Shown in pieces: positions 16,104 to 26,300 of a DNA stretch of 64,000 bases. The notes below the pieces were generated by a model. It saw only the letters and a list, made by a program, of their open reading frames with translations, was not told the DNA's origin and made no database searches. The stretch lies in the NCBI GenBank assembly GCA_002205125.1, contig NIOE01000012.1, forward strand, positions 210,327-274,326. The letters are read 5' to 3'. Source of the DNA: Roseateles noduli (GTDB lineage: Bacteria > Pseudomonadota > Gammaproteobacteria > Burkholderiales > Burkholderiaceae_C). How positions within the stretch are numbered: position 1 is the stretch's first letter; each line of letters opens with the position of its first letter. The translations under genes and the position numbers were made by a program.

Positions 16104-17651
16104 ATGACGGAATCGACTGGATCGATGGGATCCTGGCGCATCGCGACGGCACCGGCCGCGCAGGCGCCGGTGGCGGTGATCGGGGCGGGCGTGATGGGCG
16201 CGGGCATCGCGCAGGTGGCGGCGCAGGCGGGCCATCCGGTTCAGCTGATGGACCTGCGCGAGGGCGCTGCCGCCGCGGCGATCGCGCAGATCGGCAAGGC
16301 GCTCGACGGGCTCGTGACCAAGGGCCGAATGGAAGCCGCGGAGCGCGACACGGTGATGGGCCGCCTCTCGCCGGCCGGCGCGACTGCAGACCTGAAGGAT
16401 GCGGCGCTGGTGATCGAGGTGATCGTCGAGAAGCTCGAACCCAAGCAGGCGCTGCTGCGCGAGCTCGACGCGCTCCTGCCGCCCGACGCGCTGATCGCGT
16501 CCAACACCTCGTCGATAAGCCTTACCGCGCTGGCCAACGGCATGACGACGCCGCGCCGCCTGGTCGGCATGCACTTCTTCAATCCGGTGCCGCTGATGAA
16601 GCTGGTGGAGGTCGTCTGGGGCGCGGAGACGGATCCGTCGGCCGCTCAGGCGATCGAGCAGTTGTCGCGTCGCTGGGGCAAGACGCCCGTCCACGCCAGG
16701 TCGACGCCGGGCTTCATCGTGAATCGCATCGCCCGGCCGTACTACGCCGAGACGCTCGCGCTGCTGCAGGAGCAGGCCAGCTCACCCGCGCAGCTGGACC
16801 GCGCGCTGCGCGGCGCCGGCTTCCGCATGGGACCGTGCGAGTTGATGGACCTGATCGGACACGACACCAACTACCTCGTGACCCAGTCGGTGTTCGAGGC
16901 CAACTTCGGCGACAAGCGCTATCAGCCGTCGCTGGTGCAGAAGGCGCTCGTCGACGGTGGGAGACTGGGACGCAAGTCCGGCAAGGGCTTCTATGAGGGC
17001 GTGCCGGCCTCCACTTCGACGTCGCCGGCAGGGAGCGCCACCGCGACCGACGCAGACGTCGGTGGGGTCACGCTGGCAGGGCAGGGCCCGCTGGTCGAGC
17101 GCCTCGGTGCCTGGATGACGACGCGCGGCGTCGCGTTCGAGCGCGACGCCACGACGGACTGGAACGGCGTGGCCATCGACGGTCTGCAGTTGCACTTCAC
17201 GCGCGGGCGTTGCGCCGCGCAACTGGCGCACGAGCGCGGCCAACCCGGATTGGCGGTGATCGACTGGCCGCTGGCGCCGGATCGCATCGAGGGGCTGGCC
17301 ATCGCCTTCGCCTCACGGGTCGACGCCGCGTCGCGGGAGCATGCCGAAGCGCTGCTGCGCCGTCTTGGATGGGAGCCACTCGTGCTGCGCGACGTGCCGG
17401 GTCTTGCCGTCGCCCGCACGATCGCGATGCTGGTCAATGAGGGGGCCGACGCCGTCTGGCAAGGCGTCTGCGACGAGGCCGGCGCCGACACGGCGATGAA
17501 GCTCGGCGTGAACTACCCGGCGGGACCGTTCGAATGGCTTGCGCTGCTCGGCGCCCCGGCCGTCGTGGACGCCCTCGACGGCCTCTTCGACGCGTACCGC
17601 AGCGAACGCTACCGCGTCAGCCCGCTCCTGCGGCAGCGACTCTGGGGTTGA
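16104..17651 (+). CDS. 3-hydroxyacyl-CoA dehydrogenase, PaaH/PaaC type
   Basis: 515 residues from ATG 16104 (GGAGACAGCA upstream). The NAD-binding Rossmann motif is VIGAGVMGAGIAQVAAQAG at about residues 23-41. Then come NTSSISLTALANG, GMHFFNPVPLMKLVEVV and TPVHARSTPGFIVNRIARPYYAETLALLQEQ. The length and the duplicated C-terminal domain (second copy ending NYPAGPFEWLALLG) match the phenylacetate/dicarboxylate enzyme PaaH, which oxidises 3-hydroxyadipyl-CoA to 3-oxoadipyl-CoA. A PcaF/PaaJ-type thiolase gene 1.5 kb away would then cleave that product. A terminator follows the gene directly. Confidence 0.88.
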   Translation: MTESTGSMGSWRIATAPAAQAPVAVIGAGVMGAGIAQVAAQAGHPVQLMDLREGAAAAAIAQIGKALDGLVTKGRMEAAERDTVMGRLSPAGATADLKDAALVIEVIVEKLEPKQALLRELDALLPPDALIASNTSSISLTALANGMTTPRRLVGMHFFNPVPLMKLVEVVWGAETDPSAAQAIEQLSRRWGKTPVHARSTPGFIVNRIARPYYAETLALLQEQASSPAQLDRALRGAGFRMGPCELMDLIGHDTNYLVTQSVFEANFGDKRYQPSLVQKALVDGGRLGRKSGKGFYEGVPASTSTSPAGSATATDADVGGVTLAGQGPLVERLGAWMTTRGVAFERDATTDWNGVAIDGLQLHFTRGRCAAQLAHERGQPGLAVIDWPLAPDRIEGLAIAFASRVDAASREHAEALLRRLGWEPLVLRDVPGLAVARTIAMLVNEGADAVWQGVCDEAGADTAMKLGVNYPAGPFEWLALLGAPAVVDALDGLFDAYRSERYRVSPLLRQRLWG

Positions 17652-17661
17652 GGCGCGCATG

Positions 17662-17688
17662 AAAAAAGCGACCCGCGGGTCGCTTTTT
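17662..17688. terminator. Bidirectional intrinsic terminator
   Basis: AAAAAAGCGACC and GGTCGCTTTTT flank a CGCG centre, making a perfect stem with A-run on the left and T-run on the right. It ends the dehydrogenase transcript and also suits the converging iclR gene. Confidence 0.88.
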
Positions 17689-17728
17689 CGTTGGTGCCAG
17701 AGGGTGCCGGCTTTCAGCCTTTGAAGCC

Positions 17729-18565
17729 TCAGAGCAGCATGCGCAGGTGCGCTTGCGCTTGCAGCAGCGGGGGCAGGCAGTGCTCGACCATCTGCTCCAT
17801 GCTCATGCGGGTCGCGTGGACGCTGATGGCCATCGCGGCGACGGTGTCGCCCTTGTAGTTCTTCAGCGGCACGGCCACCGAACGCAGGCCTTGTTCCAGC
17901 TCCTGGTCGATCAGCGCGTAGCCCTGCGCACGGGCGCGGGCGATCTCGATGCGCAGGCGCTCCGGATGCGTGATCGTGTGCGGGGTCAGCGCGGTCAGTT
18001 CCTGGCGGGCGATGAAGGCGTCGACTTCCGCCTGCGGTTGCGCGGCCAGCAGCACGCGGCCGTTGCCGGTGCAGTAGGCCGGCACGCGGGTGCCCGGCTG
18101 CAGCGTCGGGGACACCACGCGACCGGCGCTCGTCGCCGAGATGCAGATCACGTCGTTGCCGTCCAGCACGCCGGCCGAGGAGGCTTCCTTCATCGCGTAC
18201 GCCAGCTTGTGCAGCTCGGGCTCGATGATGCGCGGCAGGCGGGCGGAGTGCATGTAGCTCTGGCCCAGGCGCAGCACCTTCGGGGTCAGCGCGAACATCT
18301 TGCGGTCCTGCGAGACGAAGCCCAGATGGGTCAGCGTCAGCAGGTAGCGGCGGGCGGCCGCGCGGGTCAGGCCGGTGCGGCCGGCGACTTCGCTGATGGT
18401 CAGTCTGGGACGTTCCTGATCGAAGGCCTCGATCACGGCCAGACCTTTTTCCAGGCCGGCGACCAGGTCGCGCTTCAGCGGACCGGTACGGACTTCAGCG
18501 TCAGGGGCGGGGACGACCGCTTGGATCGCGGTCAGTTCATCATCAAAGGCTCGTGCAGCGGACAT
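17729..18565 (-). CDS. IclR-family regulator, PcaR/PcaU type
   Basis: 278 residues from ATG 18565. A TTG at 18628 would lengthen it but lies on top of a -10-like box, so it is rejected. The N-terminal winged HTH is LEKGLAVIEAFDQERPRLTISEVAGRTGLTRAAARRYLLTL, the effector domain has VLRLGQSYMHSARLPRIIEP and GTRVPAYCTGNGRVLLA, and the C-terminus has SVAVPLKNYKGDTVAAMAISVHATRMSMEQMV. This sequence type matches the beta-ketoadipate regulators PcaR/PcaU. Lying between a PaaH-type gene and a PcaF-type thiolase gene, it probably regulates the thiolase gene and itself. Confidence 0.88.
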   Translation of the reverse strand: MSAARAFDDELTAIQAVVPAPDAEVRTGPLKRDLVAGLEKGLAVIEAFDQERPRLTISEVAGRTGLTRAAARRYLLTLTHLGFVSQDRKMFALTPKVLRLGQSYMHSARLPRIIEPELHKLAYAMKEASSAGVLDGNDVICISATSAGRVVSPTLQPGTRVPAYCTGNGRVLLAAQPQAEVDAFIARQELTALTPHTITHPERLRIEIARARAQGYALIDQELEQGLRSVAVPLKNYKGDTVAAMAISVHATRMSMEQMVEHCLPPLLQAQAHLRMLL

Positions 18566-19133
18566 GGCGGGGAGGGACGACGTGCGTTTGACGCCCAAAT
18601 CTGCTGGGCGTAAGCAGGTGATGTCCAAGACTATAGGGACAACCCTGTGAAGAATGTTTGCCAGGGCAAATGTTTTATCCGCAGATCGCCCGCTTGTGCA
18701 TCAATTTGGTGCATTTTCAGCGTAGAACGCCCCACCGCCTGCGTCGGGCGGTGTGAAAGGGCGTTCAGCGGGAAAAAGGTGCGCGAAACCGCGGTGGGTG
18801 GTCGCTAAGCAGGCGGTCAATAGTCAGACATCATGCTTGTCACCGCATACCCTACATATATGAGCGGTATGCGCCATCAAACGAAGTCAGTATCACACGC
18901 GATGTGCGATTGGCGCCTACGTGGTCCTACGTGCGCCCATGACTATTTCTCTGTCGCCCCCAACTTTTGGCTATAGGTCGCCCAACCCTGGCAGACATGG
19001 TCAGCGTTCCCGCGCTGCACCAAAATGAGGTCAGACAACCTGGGCGATTGCTGTAATCCTCAATTCGTCCCAGGCGGCGGGGCGCCGCCATGAACGAGGG
19101 ACAAGGCGCCGGCCCTGCCGGCTCCCGGAAAGC
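18566..19133. other. 568-bp intergenic region upstream of iclR with several dyads
   Basis: No convincing gene is seen in either strand. On the iclR side there is a -10-like TATAGT (minus, 18635-18630), then the palindrome TTTGCC-AG-GGCAAA (18657-18670), and TGCATCAATTTGGTGCA (18697-18713), a 17-bp dyad with one mismatch. Further out, CGCATACC (18844-18851) and GGTATGCG (18866-18873) form an 8-bp inverted repeat around 14 bases that include ATATAT. The rest, 18880-19133, is less GC-rich than the flanking genes and shows nothing I can name. Confidence 0.6.
18657..18713 (-). promoter_or_regulatory. Candidate IclR autoregulatory operators
   Basis: Two dyads lie upstream of the iclR -10 box: TTTGCC-AG-GGCAAA (18657-18670), covering where a -35 would fall, and TGCATCAATTTGGTGCA (18697-18713). 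IclR-family proteins commonly bind such dyads and repress their own gene. Function inferred from position. Confidence 0.45.
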
Positions 19134-20333
<1,200 letters not shown>

Positions 20334-20464
20334 GAAAAGTCTCCTGTATCTTTATGAGAATGCGAGGTTCGGGGGATCATAGGGGGGCGCAGGAAAAACC
20401 TGTGACAAGTTGCACGGTCCCCGCGGGATCATGCGCAACGCCGTACGGTTGACGCGCTTTTGAT

Positions 20465-20492
20465 TTAAGTTGCGCCCCTCCGCAGCCGAAGC
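20465..20492 (+). promoter_or_regulatory. Candidate sigma-28 (FliA) promoter of the HD-GYP gene
   Basis: TTAAGTTG, 12 bases, GCCGAAGC. Compared with the enteric sigma-28 consensus TAAAGTTT-N11-GCCGATAA, the -35 half matches 6 of 8 and the -10 half keeps GCCGA. The spacer is one base long. It is 42 bp before the HD-GYP start codon. Weak but plausible, since cyclic-di-GMP enzymes are often in the flagellar regulon. Confidence 0.3.
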
Positions 20493-20533
20493 TGCTGACG
20501 AGGGCGCCCGATCCGGGACGCGGAACTACAAGA

Positions 20534-21832
20534 ATGAAGGACAGATCGGCCGATCCGCTCATCGATGTGAACCAGCTGAAAGTGGGGATGTTCATCCATC
20601 TCGACCTCGGCTGGATGTCGCATCCGTTCCCGCTCAGCAGCTTCAAGCTGAGCTCGGAAGAGCAGTTGCTGATCCTGCGCCGACTGGGACTGAAGCAGGT
20701 GCGCTGGAGTCCGGGCAAGAGCGACCTGCCGCTGGAGGCGACGCCGATGCCGGCGCCGGCCGCCACGGCCGCCGTGGTCGAGGACCACCGCAGCGTCGAG
20801 GACGAGGTGCGCGAGCGCCATCGCCGCCTGCTGGCCGAGCAGCGCGATGCGCTGCTGCTGTGCGAGCGCCAGTACGCCGAGGCCGCCACCGCGCTGCGCG
20901 ACCTGATGGACCTGGTGCCGCGCGAACCCGCCGACGCGCGCGACCGGTCGTCCGCGCTGTCCCGCGCGCTGCTGGACAAGATGCTGGTCGAGGGCGACAT
21001 CAACATCCGCCTGCTCAACGAGGGCGCCGGCGACCGGGGCACCGCGCACGCGCTCAACGTCGCCGTGATCGCAATGCTGCTGGGTCGGGCCTTCGGCCTG
21101 GGCCGCGACGAGATGCTGGATCTCGGCCAGGGCGCGCTGCTGCACGACATCGGCAAGATGGAGCTGACGGCTCGCTTCCGACATCGCGACGACAGCTTCA
21201 CCGCCGCCGAGGTGGCCGCCTATCAGCAGCACGTCGCCAAGGGCGTGGTGCTGGGACAGAAGATGGGCGTGGGCGCGGGTCCGCTGCTGATCATCGCGCA
21301 GCATCACGAACACGCCGACGGCAGCGGTTTCCCGCAACGCCTGAACGCCGACCGCATGAGCATCGGCGCCCGCATCGTGGCGCTGGTCAATCGTTTCGAC
21401 GGCCTGTGCAATCCGCTGCTCAGTTCCAAGGCGATGACGCCGCACGAGGCCTTGTCGCTGATGTTCGCGCAGGGCCGCAGCCGTTTCGACGCGACCATGC
21501 TCAACGCCTTCATCCGGATGATGGGCGTGTATCCGCCGGGCTCCGCGGTGCAACTGACCGACGACCGCTACGCGCTGGTCGTGGCCGTCAACTCGTCGCG
21601 TCCGCTCAAGCCGCGGGTCATGGTCCACGACCCCCGGGTGCCGCGCGATGAGGCGCTGGTGCTGAACCTGGAAGAGCTGCCCGACCTCGGCATCCGCCGC
21701 AGCGTCAAGCCGCAGCAGCTGCCGCGCGCCTCGCTGGACTACCTCAGCCCGCGCAGCCGCATCGCCTATTTCTTCGAGTCCGCCGGCCCGACGTCCATGC
21801 CGCCCTCGCCCCCCGGGGAGATGGCGGCGTGA
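20534..21832 (+). CDS. DUF3391 / HD-GYP domain cyclic-di-GMP phosphodiesterase
   Basis: 432 residues. Residues 8-65 are a DUF3391 domain (INQLKVGMF-like DVNQLKVGMFIHLDLGW, then LRRLGLKQVRW), the usual partner of HD-GYP. Residues 80-130 are charged and probably coiled coil. The HD-GYP domain spans about 150-330 with metal ligands His204-Asp205 (LLHDIGK), His233, and HHEHADGSGFP (257-267), where GYP is GFP. All metal-binding residues appear intact, so activity is expected: hydrolysis of c-di-GMP to pGpG/GMP. Its stop overlaps the start of the GGDEF-EAL gene, so the two are coupled. Confidence 0.9.
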   Translation: MKDRSADPLIDVNQLKVGMFIHLDLGWMSHPFPLSSFKLSSEEQLLILRRLGLKQVRWSPGKSDLPLEATPMPAPAATAAVVEDHRSVEDEVRERHRRLLAEQRDALLLCERQYAEAATALRDLMDLVPREPADARDRSSALSRALLDKMLVEGDINIRLLNEGAGDRGTAHALNVAVIAMLLGRAFGLGRDEMLDLGQGALLHDIGKMELTARFRHRDDSFTAAEVAAYQQHVAKGVVLGQKMGVGAGPLLIIAQHHEHADGSGFPQRLNADRMSIGARIVALVNRFDGLCNPLLSSKAMTPHEALSLMFAQGRSRFDATMLNAFIRMMGVYPPGSAVQLTDDRYALVVAVNSSRPLKPRVMVHDPRVPRDEALVLNLEELPDLGIRRSVKPQQLPRASLDYLSPRSRIAYFFESAGPTSMPPSPPGEMAA

Positions 21833-23994
21833 ATCTTCCGACCCGGGCCGTCGCCGCGCCTCCCGCGGCGTTCAATGCCGCGTTCCTGCCATTGATCGAC
21901 GGTCTGCAGGAGGCGGTGTGGCTTGTGGACGCGCGCACCCACTGCGTCGTCGCGGTCAACCAGGCCTCGCAGCAGCTGCTCGGACTGCAGGCGAAGGACG
22001 TGGTCGGCAGCAGCGTGGAGTCGCTGGCGTCGACGCCCGAGGATGCGCTGTTCTGGATGGACGCCGCGATCGGCCGTCGGGAGAGTCTGCATACCGACAC
22101 GATGATGCGCCACGCCGACGGGCGCATGCTGTGGATCTCCCGCCGGATCAGCCATGTGGCGCAGGCGCAGGGCGACGGCCTGTGGCTGATCGCGATGCGC
22201 GACCAGACCCAGCAGCGCCAGCATGACGAGGAGCGCGAGACGCTGCTCGCCGAGCTCCGCGCCACGCTCGAATCGACCGCCGACGGCATCCTGGTGACAG
22301 ACCTCGCCGGCCGGATCCGAAGTTTCAACCAGCGGCTGGCGTCGCTGTGGGGCATTCCCGAGGATCTGCTCAACGACCGCAACGACGACGCCGTGCAGGC
22401 GTGGATGCGGCGCAGCGTCGTCGACGGCGCGTCGTATGCGATGCGGCTGGGCGCGATCCAGGAATCGCCGCTGCTGCACACCAGCGACAACCTCAAGCTG
22501 ATCGACGGCCGTGTCCTCGAACGCGTCTCGCTGCCGCAGTGGAGCCGGGGTCGGCCCATCGGGCGCGTGTATTCGTTCCGCGACCTCAGCGAGAAACTCG
22601 CCGCGCACCAGCGCATCGAGGAGCTGTCGCACAACGACATGCTCACCGGGCTGCCGAACCGGCGCGCGCTGATGGAGCGCGTGGACTACGCGCAGGCGAT
22701 GGCCCGCCGCGAGACGACGCCGTTCGCGCTGCTCAACGTCGACCTCGACCGCTTCAAGCAGATCAACGACACGCTGGGCCACTCGTATGGGGACCGCGTG
22801 CTGAAGGAAGTGGCGTTGCGGCTGAAGGAGTCGCTGCGCGAAGTGGACACCGTCGCGCGGCTGGACGGCGACGAATTCGCGCTCCTGATCCACCAGGCCG
22901 ACGCCCGCGGCGCCGAGCACGCGGCGCGGCGCGTCCAGGAGGCGATGTCGAGGCCGTTCTGCTTCGACACACTCAGCTTCACCGTCACCTGCAGCATCGG
23001 CATCGCGCTGTTCCCCGGCGACGGCGCCAGCGCCGAGGAGCTCCTGGCCAGCGCCGAGCGCGCGATGCACTGGGTCAAGGAAAGCGGCCGCAGCGCGTTC
23101 CGCTTCCACCAGCCGCGCAAGGACGTGGACCTGCTGTCGCGCATGCGGCTCGACCATGCGATGCGCCAGGCGCTGCAGGAGCACGAGTTCCGGCTGCACT
23201 TCCAGCCGCAGGTCTCGCTGGAGACCGGCGAGCTCGTCGGCGCGGAGGCGCTGATCCGCTGGCGCGATCCGCTGCGCGGCGACGTGCCGCCGTCCGAGTT
23301 CATCCCCGTGGCCGAGGAGAGCGGCTTCATCGTCGCGATCGGCCAATGGGTGCTGCAGCAGGCAGTGGCGCAGGCCGCGGCCTGGCTCCAGAAGGGGCTG
23401 CGCGTGCCGGTGGCGGTCAACGTGTCGGCCCTGCAGTTCCAGCAGACGCAGTTCGTCGAGCAGGTCGCGCAGGCGCTGCGCGCCTACGACCTGCCGCCGT
23501 CGTTGCTGGAGCTGGAACTCACCGAGTCCGTCCTGCTGCGCGACGCCGAGGAGGCGCTGCACCGGATGGAGGCGCTGTCGGAGCTCGGCGTGCTGATGTC
23601 GATCGACGATTTCGGCACCGGCTATTCGAGCCTGGGCTATCTGAAGCGCTTCCCGATCCAGCGGCTCAAGATCGATCGCAGCTTCGTGCAGGGATTGCCG
23701 GGCGACGCGAGCGACGCCGGCATCGTCAACGCGATCGTGCAGATGGGCCGCGCGCTCAACCTGAAGGTCATCGCCGAGGGCGTCGAGACGGACGCCCAAC
23801 GCGAATTCCTGGCGCGCTGCGGCTGCCACGAGTACCAGGGCTTCCTGTGCGCACCCGCGCTGGAGACGCGTGCCTTCGAGGAGCGTCAGGCCCAGATCGC
23901 CGCGCAGGCGGAGGCCGGCAAGCTGGCGCGCGAGCAGGCCGCGGCGGCGCCGCGCACCGCGCGCGCGTCCGTCCACCTGCTTCGCGGGACCTGA
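21829..23994 (+). CDS. PAS-PAS-GGDEF-EAL cyclic-di-GMP signalling protein
   Basis: 721 residues starting at GTG 21829, which overlaps the upstream TGA (GTGA). Two PAS domains occupy about 18-125 and 140-255. The GGDEF domain (265-430) has the signature DGDEF at 346-350 and an intact inhibitory RxxD site at 337-340, five residues before it. The EAL domain (435-690) has GAEALIRW (EAL 473-475), NVSALQFQ, LTESVLLRDAEE, DDFGTGYSSL, KIDRSFV and EGVE, so the phosphodiesterase half should be active. There is no transmembrane segment: a soluble sensor. Which activity dominates cannot be told; the Asp in the first GGDEF position may weaken cyclase activity. Confidence 0.93.
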   Translation: MNLPTRAVAAPPAAFNAAFLPLIDGLQEAVWLVDARTHCVVAVNQASQQLLGLQAKDVVGSSVESLASTPEDALFWMDAAIGRRESLHTDTMMRHADGRMLWISRRISHVAQAQGDGLWLIAMRDQTQQRQHDEERETLLAELRATLESTADGILVTDLAGRIRSFNQRLASLWGIPEDLLNDRNDDAVQAWMRRSVVDGASYAMRLGAIQESPLLHTSDNLKLIDGRVLERVSLPQWSRGRPIGRVYSFRDLSEKLAAHQRIEELSHNDMLTGLPNRRALMERVDYAQAMARRETTPFALLNVDLDRFKQINDTLGHSYGDRVLKEVALRLKESLREVDTVARLDGDEFALLIHQADARGAEHAARRVQEAMSRPFCFDTLSFTVTCSIGIALFPGDGASAEELLASAERAMHWVKESGRSAFRFHQPRKDVDLLSRMRLDHAMRQALQEHEFRLHFQPQVSLETGELVGAEALIRWRDPLRGDVPPSEFIPVAEESGFIVAIGQWVLQQAVAQAAAWLQKGLRVPVAVNVSALQFQQTQFVEQVAQALRAYDLPPSLLELELTESVLLRDAEEALHRMEALSELGVLMSIDDFGTGYSSLGYLKRFPIQRLKIDRSFVQGLPGDASDAGIVNAIVQMGRALNLKVIAEGVETDAQREFLARCGCHEYQGFLCAPALETRAFEERQAQIAAQAEAGKLAREQAAAAPRTARASVHLLRGT

Positions 23995-24129
23995 TCCGCG
24001 GCGCGTCCGTCGCGCATCGGGATCGACCCGCAGAACGCCCGGGACGGGCGTCGGGAGACCTCTCCACTGTCCCGCGCAAGAGGGCGGCACAATGCATCGA
24101 TGGCCGCCGTCGACGGCCGGGAGACACAT

Positions 24130-24453
24130 GTGCTGTACAAGTTCAAGTCGAAGGCCGGGGCTGACGTCATCATGTTGGCCGCCCATGGCGATCAGGCGCT
24201 GCAGGCCCTGGGGCGCGGACCCGCGCCGCAAGGCATCTTCCAGGCGTCCGACCTGGCCGCGCTGATCGCGCACGGCGAGGCGGCGATCGCCGAGGAGCAG
24301 CAGGCGCAGGATCGCGCCGCGGAACAGGCGCAGGCCGAAGGCCGCAAGCCGCCGCCCCAGCCCGAGGTCACGCTGCGCCAGCGCCTGTGGCCGCTGCTGG
24401 AGCTGATGCGCGCCGCGCAGGGCGCCGGGACCGACGTGGTCTGGGGCGTCTGA
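24130..24453 (+). CDS. DUF1840 family protein
   Basis: 107 residues from GTG 24130, with GGGAGA six bases upstream; the protein then starts MLYKFKSKAGADVIMLAAHG, the conserved opening of DUF1840. The function of the family is unknown; it is common in Betaproteobacteria. The middle has a charged helix rich in Glu/Ala/Gln (AEEQQAQDRAAEQAQAEG), then a C-terminal helical part (LRQRLWPLLELMRAA). Its stop abuts the start of the next gene without any gap. Confidence 0.88.
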   Translation: MLYKFKSKAGADVIMLAAHGDQALQALGRGPAPQGIFQASDLAALIAHGEAAIAEEQQAQDRAAEQAQAEGRKPPPQPEVTLRQRLWPLLELMRAAQGAGTDVVWGV

Positions 24454-25131
24454 GTGGACGCTACGCTGATCCTGGCCATCCGGCACGGCGAGACTGCGTG
24501 GAATCGGGAAGGGCGGCTGCAAGGCCACCTGAACCTGCCGCTGAACGCCCTGGGCGAACGTCAGGCCGAACGCCTCGGCGCCGCGCTGGCGGACCATCCG
24601 ATCGACGCGATCTATGCCAGCGATCTGGACCGCGCCGCTGTGACCGCGCGGCATCTGGCGGCGCCGCATGGGCTGGCGGTCCGTCTCGACGAGCGCCTGC
24701 GCGAGCGCGCGTTCGGCATCCACGAGGGCAAGCTCTGGACCGAGATCGAGACCGGCTTCCCCGAGGACGCCCTGCGCTGGCGCCGACGCGATCCGGACTT
24801 CGAGCCGCCCGGCGGCGAGAGCCTGATCACGCTGTACGCGCGTTGCATCGCCGTCGTGGCCGAACTGGCCGCGGCGCATGCGGGCCAGACCATCGCCGTC
24901 GTCGCGCACGGCGGGGTGATGGACTGCCTCTACCGCGCCGCCACCCGCATCGACCTGCAGGCGCCGCGCAGCTGGGTGCTGGGCAACACCAGCGTGAACC
25001 GGCTGCTGCATTCGCCGCAAGGCTTCAGCCTGGTCGGCTGGAACGACGATCAGCATCTGCAGGGCCTGGCGCTGGATGATCCCGGCGTGCCGGGCTTCAT
25101 GCCCGCCGCGGTGGCGACCGCCAGGGCCTGA
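24454..25131 (+). CDS. Histidine phosphatase family protein (phosphoglycerate-mutase-like)
   Basis: 225 residues from GTG 24454, directly following the DUF1840 stop. The catalytic RHGE motif is at residues 10-13 (LAIRHGETAWNREGRLQGHLNLPLN), the second arginine is in YASDLDRAAVTA, the acid is in LRERAFGIHEGKLW, and the second histidine is in VVAHGGVMDCLYR. The family removes phosphate from small molecules. The sequence is closest in style to GpmB/CobC-like broad-specificity enzymes; the substrate is unassigned. Confidence 0.9.
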   Translation: MDATLILAIRHGETAWNREGRLQGHLNLPLNALGERQAERLGAALADHPIDAIYASDLDRAAVTARHLAAPHGLAVRLDERLRERAFGIHEGKLWTEIETGFPEDALRWRRRDPDFEPPGGESLITLYARCIAVVAELAAAHAGQTIAVVAHGGVMDCLYRAATRIDLQAPRSWVLGNTSVNRLLHSPQGFSLVGWNDDQHLQGLALDDPGVPGFMPAAVATARA

Positions 25132-25214
25132 ACGCGGAATCGCCGGCTCCCACGAGGGCCGGCGGCCGCCGACATCGACAGAAGCGCCGCATCGAGCGCT
25201 CATCGAGGAGACAC

Positions 25215-26291
25215 ATGACCGACGCACAGATCATCGTGCTGGCCACGCCGGTGTTCTTCGCCCTGATCGGGCTGGAGTACTGGATCGGCCTGCGCCGCGG
25301 CCGCAACACCTACCGCCTCAACGACGCGGTGAGCAGCATCGCGCTGGGCATGCTGAGCCAGGTGGTGGGCGTGCTGACCAAGCTCTTCACGCTGGGCATC
25401 TACACCTGGGTCTTCGAGCGCGCGGCGGTGATGCGCCTGGATGCCGGCGCCTGGTGGGTCTGGCTGCTGGGGCTGCTGCTCTACGACTTCCTCTATTACT
25501 GGCACCACCGCCTCGGTCACACGACCGCGCTGCTGTGGGCCGCGCATGCCGTCCACCACCAGAGCGAGGACTACAACCTCTCCACCGCGCTGCGCCAGAC
25601 CGGCAGCGGCTGGTTGGTCGGCTGGGTCTTCTACATGCCGATGGCGATCCTCGGCTTCCCGCCGCTGGTCTACGCGGTCGTGGCGCTGATCGATCTGCTG
25701 TACCAGTTCTGGGTGCACACGCAGCAGATCGGCAAGCTGGGCTGGTTCGACCGCTGGTTCTGCTCGCCGTCCAACCACCGCGTGCATCACGCCGTCAACG
25801 ATCCCTATCTTGATCGCAACTACGGTGGAATCCTGGTCATCTGGGATCGGATGTTCGGCAGCTTCCAGGAAGAACTGGATCGCGAGCCTTGCGTCTACGG
25901 GACCCGGGATGCGCTGCGGAGCTGGAATCCCTGGACGGCCAACGTCCAGGTCTACGCCGGGCTGCTGTCGAAGATGCGGCGCACGCCGCGCTGGCGCGAC
26001 AAGCTGCGCCTGTGGTGGGAGCCGGCGCACTGGGAGCCGGGCCTCGGTGCCCGCATAGCGCCCGGATACGACCCGCACACCCGGCCGCTGTTCGACCCGA
26101 AGGTCGCGTCCTCGCACGCCTGGGCTGCAGGCGCGATGTTCCTGCTGCTGCTGGTCGCGATCGCGCTCTTCCTCTGGAATGCCCACCGGCTCGGCCCGAT
26201 CGAGCAGATCGCCGTGCTCGCCGGCCTCCTGGCGGGGCAGGTCCTGACAGCCCGCCTGTTATCACCCGCAGACCCTCTGGTTCACCCCTAA
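25215..26291 (+). CDS. Sterol desaturase / fatty acid hydroxylase superfamily membrane protein
   Basis: 358 residues; GAGGAGACAC precedes the ATG. Several membrane helices surround the histidine clusters that bind the di-iron centre: YYWHHRLGH, HAVHHQSEDYNLSTALRQ and NHRVHHAVNDPYLDRNYGG. This is the fatty-acid-hydroxylase superfamily layout. Two more hydrophobic helices at the C-terminus (AAGAMFLLLLVAIALFLW and IAVLAGLLAGQVLTARL) extend it. Substrates of bacterial members are mostly unknown lipids. It seems to be transcribed alone. Confidence 0.9.
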   Translation: MTDAQIIVLATPVFFALIGLEYWIGLRRGRNTYRLNDAVSSIALGMLSQVVGVLTKLFTLGIYTWVFERAAVMRLDAGAWWVWLLGLLLYDFLYYWHHRLGHTTALLWAAHAVHHQSEDYNLSTALRQTGSGWLVGWVFYMPMAILGFPPLVYAVVALIDLLYQFWVHTQQIGKLGWFDRWFCSPSNHRVHHAVNDPYLDRNYGGILVIWDRMFGSFQEELDREPCVYGTRDALRSWNPWTANVQVYAGLLSKMRRTPRWRDKLRLWWEPAHWEPGLGARIAPGYDPHTRPLFDPKVASSHAWAAGAMFLLLLVAIALFLWNAHRLGPIEQIAVLAGLLAGQVLTARLLSPADPLVHP

Positions 26292-26300
26292 CGGGGAACT

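Noticed and set aside
18629..19133. A small gene or tRNA in the region upstream of iclR
   Set aside because: No frame of reasonable length has a ribosome-binding site, and no cloverleaf or T-loop sequence was found; only dyads are supported.
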